From: Woeseiaceae bacterium
Lineage (GTDB): Bacteria > Pseudomonadota > Gammaproteobacteria > Steroidobacterales > Woeseiaceae
Length of the DNA: 49,997 nucleotides
Assembly: GCA_028227395.1 (NCBI GenBank)
Contig: JAOIZZ010000010.1
Coordinates: 1 to 49,997 of the forward strand
Reading direction: 5' to 3'
The stretch's first letter is position 1, and every line of letters begins with the position of its first letter. Positions 24,627 through 32,872 of this stretch are shown piece after piece. The notes under the pieces were generated by a model. It had not been told where the DNA came from. It ran no database searches and saw only the letters and a list, made by a program, of their open reading frames with translations. Both the position numbers and the translations under genes were made by a program.

Positions 24627-26879
24627 ATGAATGGACTCTGGGATAAAATAAAAAATAGTAATGTTGTTAAAGTCGCTACAGCGTATGGCGTTGTTTGTTG
24701 GATTTTGCTCCAAGTGCAGGACGCTATTTTACCAACTATAGGAGCTCCCATATGGGTTGCTCAAATAATTCTTTTTCTAATATTGATAGGCTTCCCTATT
24801 GCATGTTTAATTGCGTGGGCATCAGACCTTACTTCAAATAATTTAAAAACTAAGGATGATTCTCAACAAAATAATAATTTGCCGAAAAGAACCATATTAA
24901 TTGGTTCTCTATTTAGTATTGCTATAGTCGGTCTTTTTGCTTTCTATGTCTCTCCTTATGTTTTTGATTATGAGCCAAAAAGGAACTACCAAGATCTGAG
25001 TACATCTCTTGATAGCATTAATAACAACTCATCTAAATTTGATCTAAATTTAGGCGAATCTTCATCGAATGAATGGGGCTTATTTACCGAAATATCAATC
25101 TCCAATAGTGGCCAATATGTTGCTTATTCAATAAATAAAGAAATCTCAAGTAATATTTATATAAGAGATTTATGGAGCTTTAATCCACCAATGCTTCTAA
25201 CTGAATATTCTTGGGGTACTGACGTTCATGGCATTTTAGATTTTACTGATGATGATGAATGGATTTCTTACTTTGATTCAGGAATATTAAAAAAAATTAG
25301 AATAACTGGTGGGTCGCCTGAAACAGTACTTAAAACACGCCTCGGAAGAACCAGCGGTTATGATATACAAGAAGAATTTGTCATATTTACTGGCCCCGGT
25401 GATTTACTTTGGACTAAGAATTTTGAGACAGGTGAGCAAAAAATTATTTATAATTTTGACAAATTAGATAATCGGATATATCGGTGGCCACAAATGCTGC
25501 CAGATAACCAAAATATAATCGTATCTTCTTCATCCCTTGTCGCTGCTAACAATGACTCAGATATATTACTCTATAATTCGGTTACAGGTGATCATGAAAC
25601 TGTAATCCCAAATGCATATAACGCACGTTTTTTACCCTCAATAAATCATATAATATTTGTAAGAGATTCATCGTTATGGGGTGTAAAATTTAACCCACAA
25701 AATCTAAAAGCAAGTGGTAAAGAGGTGCAATTAGTTGAAAGTATTCAGACAAACGGAATACTTGGTAGTGCGGCTTATTCTGTGTCTGACAATGGCAGAC
25801 TTGTATATCTTCAGGGTTCAGATACCGCAGTAGCATCTAATTTAAAAATCGATATCGTCTCCTCAAAAGGTGAGATTATTAAGTCATTGCCTATTGAAGG
25901 AAGGTTTGGTCAAGTATCCTTGTCACCCAATAGTAAAATGCTGAGTTACACTCATTATGATAGCTCAGATGCAGATATCTGGGTTTATGACTTTGACAAG
26001 AATACAACTGGTCGAAGAACATTTAATGGTCGCTCTGATCGATCTCGTTGGGACCCTGATGGAAAAAATATAATCTATACGAATAATTTTTCTATCTCGG
26101 GCTTCTCTAATGATAATCAAGATATCGATTTAGATACAAATTTTAGTAGCAGTATTCGACAAGTTTCATCTGATGGTGCAGGAAGAGATCAGCAAATATA
26201 CAGTAACATCAATCAATTCAGGTCCTATTTATTGCAATCCGTTTCCCCTGTTGGCGATGAACTGTTTTTTTTGGCGGACGTAGAAACTGCTGGTGTTATG
26301 GGTGTAAATAATAGCATTTGGTCTCTTAGTCTTCATGATGGTAATGATTCTGAATTGAAAGCCAAAAAACTCAACCTTTCATCGAGCTCAGAGGAAGTCT
26401 GGTGGGCAAGACCATCAATATCGTATGACGGTAATTGGATTGCATATATCAGCAATGAATCAGGCTCAAATCAACTTTATATTAGGCCTTATCCAGAAAT
26501 AAATAATGGTAAATGGCAAGTGAGTGCAAAAGATGCTTTGAGCCCTATATGGTCCGCGAGTAGCAATGACTTGTTTTTTCATAGCGGCAATAAAATCTAT
26601 AAGGTTAAATATGAGATTTTTGACAATGAAGATACATCTTTTTTTAACTTGAGCGAGCCAGAATTATTGTTTGAGCATACAATTGTTGAGAATCATCTTA
26701 CTTTTCCAGCTTGGGATTATGACTCAATCAACGATAGGTTTATTATGATTTCTACCCCAGATAGTGAGTCATCAGATTTGTATGATAATTCGGTTGATAT
26801 GATAGATAAAAAAATAACTCTAACAGTTGTTGAAGGCTGGTTTAATGATTTGATAAAGCTGACTTTATTAGATCCATGA
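24627..26879 (+). CDS. Membrane-anchored TolB/PD40-type beta-propeller protein
   Basis: A 750-residue protein. The N-terminal 75 residues are a two-helix module (VVKVATAYGVVCWILLQVQD, then ILFLILIGFPIACLIAWASD) clearly like that of the divergent FGE-like protein, followed by a third helix (LIGSLFSIAIVGLFAFYVS). From about residue 135 come PD40/WD40-like blades: ISISNSGQYVAYS, YSVSDNGRLVYLQG, SLSPNSKMLSYTH, SRWDPDGKNIIYTN and PSISYDGNWIAYIS. In related proteins such an anchor precedes a DNA-binding or kinase domain; here the propeller is the only other domain. It ends in LTVVEGWFNDLIKL, the usual tail of this subfamily. The role is probably extracytoplasmic sensing or scaffolding (inference). 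Confidence 0.85.
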   Translation: MNGLWDKIKNSNVVKVATAYGVVCWILLQVQDAILPTIGAPIWVAQIILFLILIGFPIACLIAWASDLTSNNLKTKDDSQQNNNLPKRTILIGSLFSIAIVGLFAFYVSPYVFDYEPKRNYQDLSTSLDSINNNSSKFDLNLGESSSNEWGLFTEISISNSGQYVAYSINKEISSNIYIRDLWSFNPPMLLTEYSWGTDVHGILDFTDDDEWISYFDSGILKKIRITGGSPETVLKTRLGRTSGYDIQEEFVIFTGPGDLLWTKNFETGEQKIIYNFDKLDNRIYRWPQMLPDNQNIIVSSSSLVAANNDSDILLYNSVTGDHETVIPNAYNARFLPSINHIIFVRDSSLWGVKFNPQNLKASGKEVQLVESIQTNGILGSAAYSVSDNGRLVYLQGSDTAVASNLKIDIVSSKGEIIKSLPIEGRFGQVSLSPNSKMLSYTHYDSSDADIWVYDFDKNTTGRRTFNGRSDRSRWDPDGKNIIYTNNFSISGFSNDNQDIDLDTNFSSSIRQVSSDGAGRDQQIYSNINQFRSYLLQSVSPVGDELFFLADVETAGVMGVNNSIWSLSLHDGNDSELKAKKLNLSSSSEEVWWARPSISYDGNWIAYISNESGSNQLYIRPYPEINNGKWQVSAKDALSPIWSASSNDLFFHSGNKIYKVKYEIFDNEDTSFFNLSEPELLFEHTIVENHLTFPAWDYDSINDRFIMISTPDSESSDLYDNSVDMIDKKITLTVVEGWFNDLIKLTLLDP

Positions 26880-26978
26880 TTTGTTAGATCCTTCACAATC
26901 AAACTATTCTATAAATTTGATTATGCCATTTCAATTTATGAATGCCCGTGCACCCTTCCCTGCTTCTGGTTACTAATG

Positions 26979-27599
26979 TTAACCTGATGCAATCATTTTT
27001 GATGTGAAACCATTTGTACCTGAGTGACTCCATTTAGTACCTAAACTAGAATGATTATGCTTCACTGACTCGTACTGAATATAGTTATAAAATGCTTTGT
27101 AAGGCAATCCATCAATTTTTATTAGCCCACCATCCATTCCAAGAAGTGGCTTCATTTCAATCTCACTTTGGGGTGATGAGAATTTAATCAAATTTCTCTC
27201 ACGCTCAACCATTAATGACGTTTTTTCAATTGATTTTGCTTGTTTTGCAAAGCCCTTAAATGCCAATGGAAGAATCTGATTGAAACCATTTATTTGATTT
27301 TGATTCATCTCATTATCTGCATAAATTCGAGACCATTTACCCATTTCAAAGGTAACGATAAATCTAATACCTGCAAGATTACTGCCATCAATATAGCCTT
27401 GGCTAATTTCTATTAATCGGGTACCGTCACATTTAAATTTTGTTGAGCGACCAAAATTACAAGGACATGGTATAGCGCAGCTACAGCATTCAGCAATATT
27501 CGCTTCCAAAGACCATGATTTAGAGTCAGCAGTCCCCATTATAGGTAACGAAGTCAATGCTGAAGCACTGATTAGTTTATTAAAATATCGTCTTTTCAT
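26979..27599 (-). CDS. DUF1326 family protein with twin-arginine-like leader
   Basis: A 206-residue protein. The start MKRRYFNKLISASALTSLPI resembles a Tat signal (RR followed by a Phe, then a hydrophobic stretch). The mature part opens with WSLEANIAECCSCAIPCPCNFG, the cysteine-rich hallmark of DUF1326 (Cys-Cys-x-Cys-x3-Cys-x-Cys), followed by GYIDGSNLAGIRFIVTFEMG. Family function is unknown; the Cys cluster suggests metal binding. It is the last gene of the six-gene minus-strand operon, 16 bases after the Rieske oxygenase. Tat export would fit delivery of a folded, metal-loaded protein, but this is inference. Confidence 0.85.
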   Translation of the reverse strand: MKRRYFNKLISASALTSLPIMGTADSKSWSLEANIAECCSCAIPCPCNFGRSTKFKCDGTRLIEISQGYIDGSNLAGIRFIVTFEMGKWSRIYADNEMNQNQINGFNQILPLAFKGFAKQAKSIEKTSLMVERERNLIKFSSPQSEIEMKPLLGMDGGLIKIDGLPYKAFYNYIQYESVKHNHSSLGTKWSHSGTNGFTSKMIASG

Positions 27600-27615
27600 A
27601 ATTATAAAATTCCAA

Positions 27616-28701
27616 TTAAATATCTATATTTAATTTTTCAGAGATATATTTTCTTATATCTAGATTCTCATCTTCCATTTTTCCATAATAACCTTTTTTG
27701 AACGTCTTAGATTGCATACCTCTTTGGACTTTTTCACAAATATTCCAGTCTTGCCTATTTGTAAGATCCCAGAAATCTTTTGCGTCACTTGGATTAAAGT
27801 CATCGTCATTTATGGAGTCTGGATGGAATAATATATAAAAATCAATTTTTGTGGTTGATTCTGAGATTGGGTGAAGTATAAAAATTGCGACATGATCCAT
27901 TGATAGACTTATGAGAAAATTTGGATAGAGCGCCTGGCCAAAATGTCTTTCTTTTTCTAAATCATTAAGACCTGGGAACGGTTCTCTATTGGTAACACCT
28001 GAAAAAGTAAATGTATTTGAGCCTTCTCTATGAGGCACGCCCTCTTCCCACTCTAGATTGGCACCACCATCTTTTCTGAATGCGGGTACGATGTTACAAA
28101 GCTCAGGGTGAACTCCAGCACAGTGGTAGCATTCGTTATAGTTTTCTAGCAGAACTTTCCAATTTGCTTTTATCTCATAAGGGATATGTACTTTTGGTAT
28201 TAATTGCTCTAACGGATACCGACAAAATTGTTCAGTTTTGCTTTCAAGATGTTGATATAGATCTAAGGCATCTGGATTTAAGTTTATAAAAATAAAACCA
28301 ATCCATGTTTTAAGTTTGACGTTATTTAAATGGAATTTAGTATCATTAAGATCAATATCTAGGTGCGGTGCATTAATGAGGTGTCCTTTCAGATTGTAAG
28401 TCCAGGAATGATAAGGGCATCTGATCTTATTTTTAAGGTGGCCAGATAAATCACCTCCTTGAGTATCTAGTAATTCACAGCCACGATGCTTACAGAGGTT
28501 TATAAATGCATTTAATTGCCCGTCATTATCTCTAAGCAATATTATACTTTCACCGTAAAAATCTATGACTTTGTAATCACCATTATCCTTAAGGTCACCC
28601 TCACTGCCAACACAGACCCACTCATTATGAAAAATATGATTAATTTCTTCAGAAAACCAATTAGATTTAGTGTAATGATCCTTGTGTAAGGTCTTTTCCA
28701 T
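27616..28701 (-). CDS. Rieske non-haem iron oxygenase, alpha subunit (quaternary-amine monooxygenase-like)
   Basis: A 361-residue ring-hydroxylating-type oxygenase. The Rieske [2Fe-2S] ligands are Cys70/His72 and Cys95/His98 (CKH ... CPYHSW), separated by 22 residues instead of the usual 15-17. The mononuclear iron site is in ENYNECYHCAGVHPEL: Glu190, His193 and His198, with Asp318 (QDWNICEKVQRGM) the probable third ligand. A Glu at the bridging position with this exact spacing is known from carnitine monooxygenase CntA and relatives such as GbcA, so a quaternary ammonium substrate is plausible. No reductase gene adjoins. Its ATG overlaps the stop of the frame-corrected esterase upstream (TGATG). 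Confidence 0.88.
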   Translation of the reverse strand: MEKTLHKDHYTKSNWFSEEINHIFHNEWVCVGSEGDLKDNGDYKVIDFYGESIILLRDNDGQLNAFINLCKHRGCELLDTQGGDLSGHLKNKIRCPYHSWTYNLKGHLINAPHLDIDLNDTKFHLNNVKLKTWIGFIFINLNPDALDLYQHLESKTEQFCRYPLEQLIPKVHIPYEIKANWKVLLENYNECYHCAGVHPELCNIVPAFRKDGGANLEWEEGVPHREGSNTFTFSGVTNREPFPGLNDLEKERHFGQALYPNFLISLSMDHVAIFILHPISESTTKIDFYILFHPDSINDDDFNPSDAKDFWDLTNRQDWNICEKVQRGMQSKTFKKGYYGKMEDENLDIRKYISEKLNIDI

Positions 28702-29643
28702 CAGTTATTTGTGTATTGATTGATAAAAGCTAGTATATCAGGAGCAATCGAGTCATCCAGTGTATTAAAATGATACATCATTGAAAAAATGATTATGTCC
28801 GGGTATTTGTTTGTGATTTGGACATGTGCCATCTCTTTTGCAGACATTTTGCATAAGATTTATAGCTTCGGTTTGCATTAACATTTTATCGTATTGAGCA
28901 TCGATAATAAATAAAGGTACGGATCTTCCATCCAAGTAATCAATCGGCATATTATTTTTTCCAAAACCATAATAGACTTGTTTTGATGTATCGCTACTTT
29001 CAGCATATATGCCTGACAAAAGAATCGAGCCGCTGACGCCATCATCACCACTATTGTATTGCAATGACTCATCAAATGAATATGCTGCTACATGAGCGGC
29101 ACCAGCAGAATGTCCCATTAGAAAGATTTTCTCTTTATCAATATTGTATTTTTCTTCGTTATGATGAGTCCACTCAATTGCTGCACTAATATCCTGTGCA
29201 CCACTGGGCCATTTATGTTTTGGTGCAAGCCGGTAGTTAATATTAATTCCAATAACATTATTTCTAGTGAAATAATTTAGGACATTATCAAATATTATAT
29301 GATCGCTTTTATCGCCCTTTACGAATGCTCCACCATGTACAAATAAAACTACCGGTAATTTTTTTGAAAGTAGGTTGTCTGGAATGTGTATATCTAGCAT
29401 TTGCTGCGGATCATCACCGTAAGAGAGGTCTCTATATATATTTGGAATGGGGTAATTTGCTTTGACTAGATGTTGTTTATAAATAGTTCGCAACGAACGT
29501 AAATTTTTATCTGAGAAATCAGAGCCATATTGTTCAATTATTTTTTTTGCCTCAATAGTTTCATTCGTAGAGGCGATACTAAAGCAACTAATAAAGATTA
29601 GAAGGAGTAATAATGACCAATGAATATAATTAAATCTAATCAT
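28701..29643 (-). CDS. Exported alpha/beta hydrolase (carboxylesterase, BD-FAE-like), C-terminus frameshifted
   Basis: An exported esterase with signal peptide SLLLLLIFISCFSIAS. The hydrolase shows VVLFVHGGAFVKGDKSDH (oxyanion HGG), NYRLAPKHKWPSGAQDI, the nucleophile elbow GHSAGAAH, the acid in LFIIDAQYDKML and the base in PGHNHFF. The uninterrupted frame stops at 28765. Removing one A from the run 28767-28770 continues it as NTLDDSIAPDILAFINQY, the normal C-terminal helix of this family. It then ends in a TGA overlapping the Rieske ATG, so the shift is probably an error or very recent. All triad residues precede the break. It follows the flavoprotein gene by 6 bases. Confidence 0.85.
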
Positions 29644-29649
29644 TTTCTT

Positions 29650-31590
29650 TTACAGATAACTGTAAATCTGATCTACCGCTCTTCCGCCTTCGGCAGCGGC
29701 AGGCCCCCAGTGTTGATAGCCTCTTACCTCCGAATGACCAAAAGATATTCGTCCATGAGGAGTGGTTTTGATTATATCAGCATAACCCGGGCCTCCATTT
29801 TTATCGAAGAAGAAACCTGGCGTGGGAGTTACATAGCCATGACCCCATCGATTTAGAATAATTCCAGCTATGTCATTTTGTGGGTCAAAACCGCTACCAC
29901 CAAACATTCTTAGCATTTGTTGTCTAATTTCGCGCTCGTAATCTATATAGGATTTAGAAAGTAATTCATATTGACCAAGTCGAGATTGTTGTTGTGGCGT
30001 ATACCCTAAGTTTGCTTTCTCAAAAGATACATAAAATGATAATACTATGGGCGTATTAGGGTCTAATATAGGCTTATCGCTGCCTACATGCATCGGACTT
30101 CTGATATTAGTATGATACCCAAAGCCTCCTGTCCATTGATAGGCGGTAATACCTAATTTATCTAGGAAACGCCAATTAGTTAAAGCGACGTTTGCCACCA
30201 ACATAGGAGCATGATTGAATTTTGCATAAGCATCAGAATGTGCCTCAGGTAAATCACTGATAATGTGTTTATTGATCCAGCCACCTGAAGACATAACGAC
30301 AGCTTTTGCATTCACTTTATGAAGTTTTCCATTGTTATAGTATGTGACGTCAACCGATTCAGAATTGCCAACCTTGTTGACGTGGGTCACATCAATGACA
30401 TTACTGTTTAGTCGACATCTTACTGAGTTGTTAGCATGATCAAGCGCGCCAAAATTAATGGGTTTTTGCATAATATCCTGGAAATTATTACCACCTTGAA
30501 TAGCGTTTGGAATTAAATATTTTATAAAATGTCTTGCAAACCCATCATTACCACCGGGAAAACTATGTCGGTTTTCAGGCTTAATAGGTTCATCTGGAGC
30601 AACACCATACATGCCAAGCAATTGAGCTGTATAAGCAGACATTACGTCGCAGCCCATGCCGCCAGCACTAGCAATCACTGGGTCAGCAAATTTTGTTACA
30701 GCTTCATCGAGACCCATTATTTTTTCAATATAGTCTTTATAAGTCATGTTATCTAGCCAGGCCTTGGTCTTTGTGTCCGATGCTGGCATTTTGGTGGTGT
30801 ATTTCCAAGTAAGTAAATCTTTCCTGATCTTGTCGGACACAGGATAATCCGCTAAGTTGTTTTTCCATGGGTTATTGACCCAGTGAGGCTTAACATTGTG
30901 TGATTGCTCGTCAACAAAATGACCTTTAGAAATATATTCTTCTGCCCATAATTGGACATCATAGTGATCTTGAGCAAATACCATTTCCTTGGGATTGTTT
31001 TCCATTTCACCATACGTAAAGTCATCCGCAGGTACACCCAAAAGATCAATGTATTTTCGATCCTCATCAAAATCAATTTGAGTGCCATAGTAAAAACCAT
31101 TCGATCCTTGAGGTGCAGTAATGATTTGATCGTTAATCTCAAATTCATTTCTTTTTGCTTCACCACCAAAAATAGGATGATTGTCTAAAATAAGGCATTT
31201 CTTGTTTGGATCTCTCTCCATTAACCTTTGTGCAGCACCTAGGCCAGATAACCCTCCCCCTACGATAACTAAATCGTAATCTTCACTTGCCGTTATGGTT
31301 TTTGCCTTATCAGAATTTAACAGTCCATCTCTAACGGCATGAGCTGCCTTTAAAATTTCGGGAGTATTGCCATGAGATGTTTTTGAATCTCCAACACCCC
31401 CATATCCATACCAATTATCAGGTACTTGATTGGGTAGGGACTCATTAGCAAAGAGCATAGATGGGGCAGACATAGAGTAAAGTACGCTTCCTGCACCTAG
31501 TAAAGATGAGTTTAGAAAGTCACGCCGATCAATTTTTTGGTTTAGACCTAACAGCCGGTCACTCTTCTTAGACGATTTGAATTCTTTCAT
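29650..31590 (-). CDS. Tat-exported FAD-dependent oxidoreductase (spermidine dehydrogenase-like)
   Basis: A 646-residue flavoprotein with a twin-arginine leader (KIDRRDFLNSSLLGAGS). The FAD motif is VIVGGGLSGLGAAQRLM near residue 108, then LILDNHPIFGGEAKRNEF, a stretch characteristic of the spermidine-dehydrogenase-like NAD(P)/FAD-binding family. FPGGNDGFARHFIKYLIPNA near residue 345 and the C-terminal FGHSEVRGYQHWGPAAAEGG also fit. It would oxidise an amine or related substrate in the periplasm after folding with FAD in the cytosol. Third gene of the operon, 20 bases after a binding protein and 6 before the esterase. Spermidine itself is not established as substrate; the family is broad. Confidence 0.82.
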   Translation of the reverse strand: MKEFKSSKKSDRLLGLNQKIDRRDFLNSSLLGAGSVLYSMSAPSMLFANESLPNQVPDNWYGYGGVGDSKTSHGNTPEILKAAHAVRDGLLNSDKAKTITASEDYDLVIVGGGLSGLGAAQRLMERDPNKKCLILDNHPIFGGEAKRNEFEINDQIITAPQGSNGFYYGTQIDFDEDRKYIDLLGVPADDFTYGEMENNPKEMVFAQDHYDVQLWAEEYISKGHFVDEQSHNVKPHWVNNPWKNNLADYPVSDKIRKDLLTWKYTTKMPASDTKTKAWLDNMTYKDYIEKIMGLDEAVTKFADPVIASAGGMGCDVMSAYTAQLLGMYGVAPDEPIKPENRHSFPGGNDGFARHFIKYLIPNAIQGGNNFQDIMQKPINFGALDHANNSVRCRLNSNVIDVTHVNKVGNSESVDVTYYNNGKLHKVNAKAVVMSSGGWINKHIISDLPEAHSDAYAKFNHAPMLVANVALTNWRFLDKLGITAYQWTGGFGYHTNIRSPMHVGSDKPILDPNTPIVLSFYVSFEKANLGYTPQQQSRLGQYELLSKSYIDYEREIRQQMLRMFGGSGFDPQNDIAGIILNRWGHGYVTPTPGFFFDKNGGPGYADIIKTTPHGRISFGHSEVRGYQHWGPAAAEGGRAVDQIYSYL

Positions 31591-31610
31591 GACTTAATGA
31601 GCCCCTTACA

Positions 31611-32858
31611 TTACGGATGATTTTTCGTGTTTCCTGACCATAGTATCTTATCTTCATATACCTCAAGTTGACCAGTTTTTTGATTAATTTCTGCTATTTG
31701 AACAAAATTCATTTTTCCATCAGCATTCATTCCATGGCTATTCATGATTTGAATTGGCATATTAAGTCTATCATTAGACCCTTTTGAGAAAGAGATATTT
31801 CCTGAAACACCTTCAAAATTAACACTCCTGATGTAATTATTAATATTTTCAGGTGTGATTTCTTTGTTTTTACTCTTCAATAAATTAATTGTGTTTGCAA
31901 TCAACATGATATGATCATAACTTAATGCACTATATATAAAATCTCCCGATTCTGTATCAATATCCTCACCTGAAAATTCTCTAAAATCATCCATATAAGC
32001 CCTTAAGCGTTGAGACATTACTAACTTCGCGATTGGTGCAAAATAACCAATAGAGCCATTTACCGCATCAAGACTCTCGTTATCTAAAATTAGTTCTGCT
32101 GCAAATAAAGTATTTCCTGGTACGTTCAAATTATATTTATTGATAGATTTAAAAAGACGCACCGTATCAGGTGTGGGTGTTGTGATGACGATATGCTTAA
32201 TCCCTAAATCCTTAGCGTCATTAATAAAGGAGTCCAAAATGGTTTGTTCGGTGTCTCTTTCAAAAGCATATTTCTTAATAATATTAATGCGATTAATTTT
32301 AACAGCTGATTGAACAACATCATTTGCCCCGTTTCCCCATGCATCCGTTGTGTGAAAGTAACCAATATTTTTAATACCAAATTTAGCGGCAAGCTGAATC
32401 AAATAGCCCTCATAGAATTCACTGGGCGACACCACCCTAACAAACCATGGGTATTCTTTTGTTGATGAAAGCTTAGAGGCATTGGCACCATATGAAATAA
32501 TTGGTATTTTATATAGCTCACCCAATTCAGCCATTAATGCCGCCGGCTCACTGCATTCTGCACCCGTAATTGCAATAATGGGTTTCAAGCTTAATGTTTT
32601 AACCATGGAATCAACATTTTCAACCCAGCAATGATAATCAATAATATTTTCTGGAGACATACGGAGCCTGTCATTACCAAGCATATGATTTTGATTGATA
32701 TTGTTTATTGCGATCTGTGCACCAATACGTGAGTACTTGCCCCAATTGGCATACCTACCATCACGATAATGTTGTGTATACATCCCAGCTAAATCATATG
32801 TTTCGGCGTAGAGATTACTAAAGAAAATTATAATTACTATGCAATAGAATTTAAGCAT
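31611..32858 (-). CDS. Periplasmic ligand-binding protein (branched-chain amino acid/amide ABC type), copy 2
   Basis: A 415-residue type I periplasmic binding protein with signal peptide KFYCIVIIIFFSNLYA. It reads YDLAGMYTQHYRDGRYANWG, IGAQIAINNIN, IIAITGAECSEPAALMAEL, IPIISYGANASKLSSTKEYP, WFVRVVSPSEFYEGYLIQLA and IGYFHTTDAWGNGANDVVQS, the LivJ/AmiC-like fold. It is clearly a duplicate of the gene before it (14-base gap). No permease or ATPase gene of an ABC system is nearby. It may feed a transporter encoded elsewhere, or act as a sensor. It lies 20 bases before the flavoprotein gene. Confidence 0.85.
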   Translation of the reverse strand: MLKFYCIVIIIFFSNLYAETYDLAGMYTQHYRDGRYANWGKYSRIGAQIAINNINQNHMLGNDRLRMSPENIIDYHCWVENVDSMVKTLSLKPIIAITGAECSEPAALMAELGELYKIPIISYGANASKLSSTKEYPWFVRVVSPSEFYEGYLIQLAAKFGIKNIGYFHTTDAWGNGANDVVQSAVKINRINIIKKYAFERDTEQTILDSFINDAKDLGIKHIVITTPTPDTVRLFKSINKYNLNVPGNTLFAAELILDNESLDAVNGSIGYFAPIAKLVMSQRLRAYMDDFREFSGEDIDTESGDFIYSALSYDHIMLIANTINLLKSKNKEITPENINNYIRSVNFEGVSGNISFSKGSNDRLNMPIQIMNSHGMNADGKMNFVQIAEINQKTGQLEVYEDKILWSGNTKNHP

Positions 32859-32872
32859 TATTATTAACGGAT

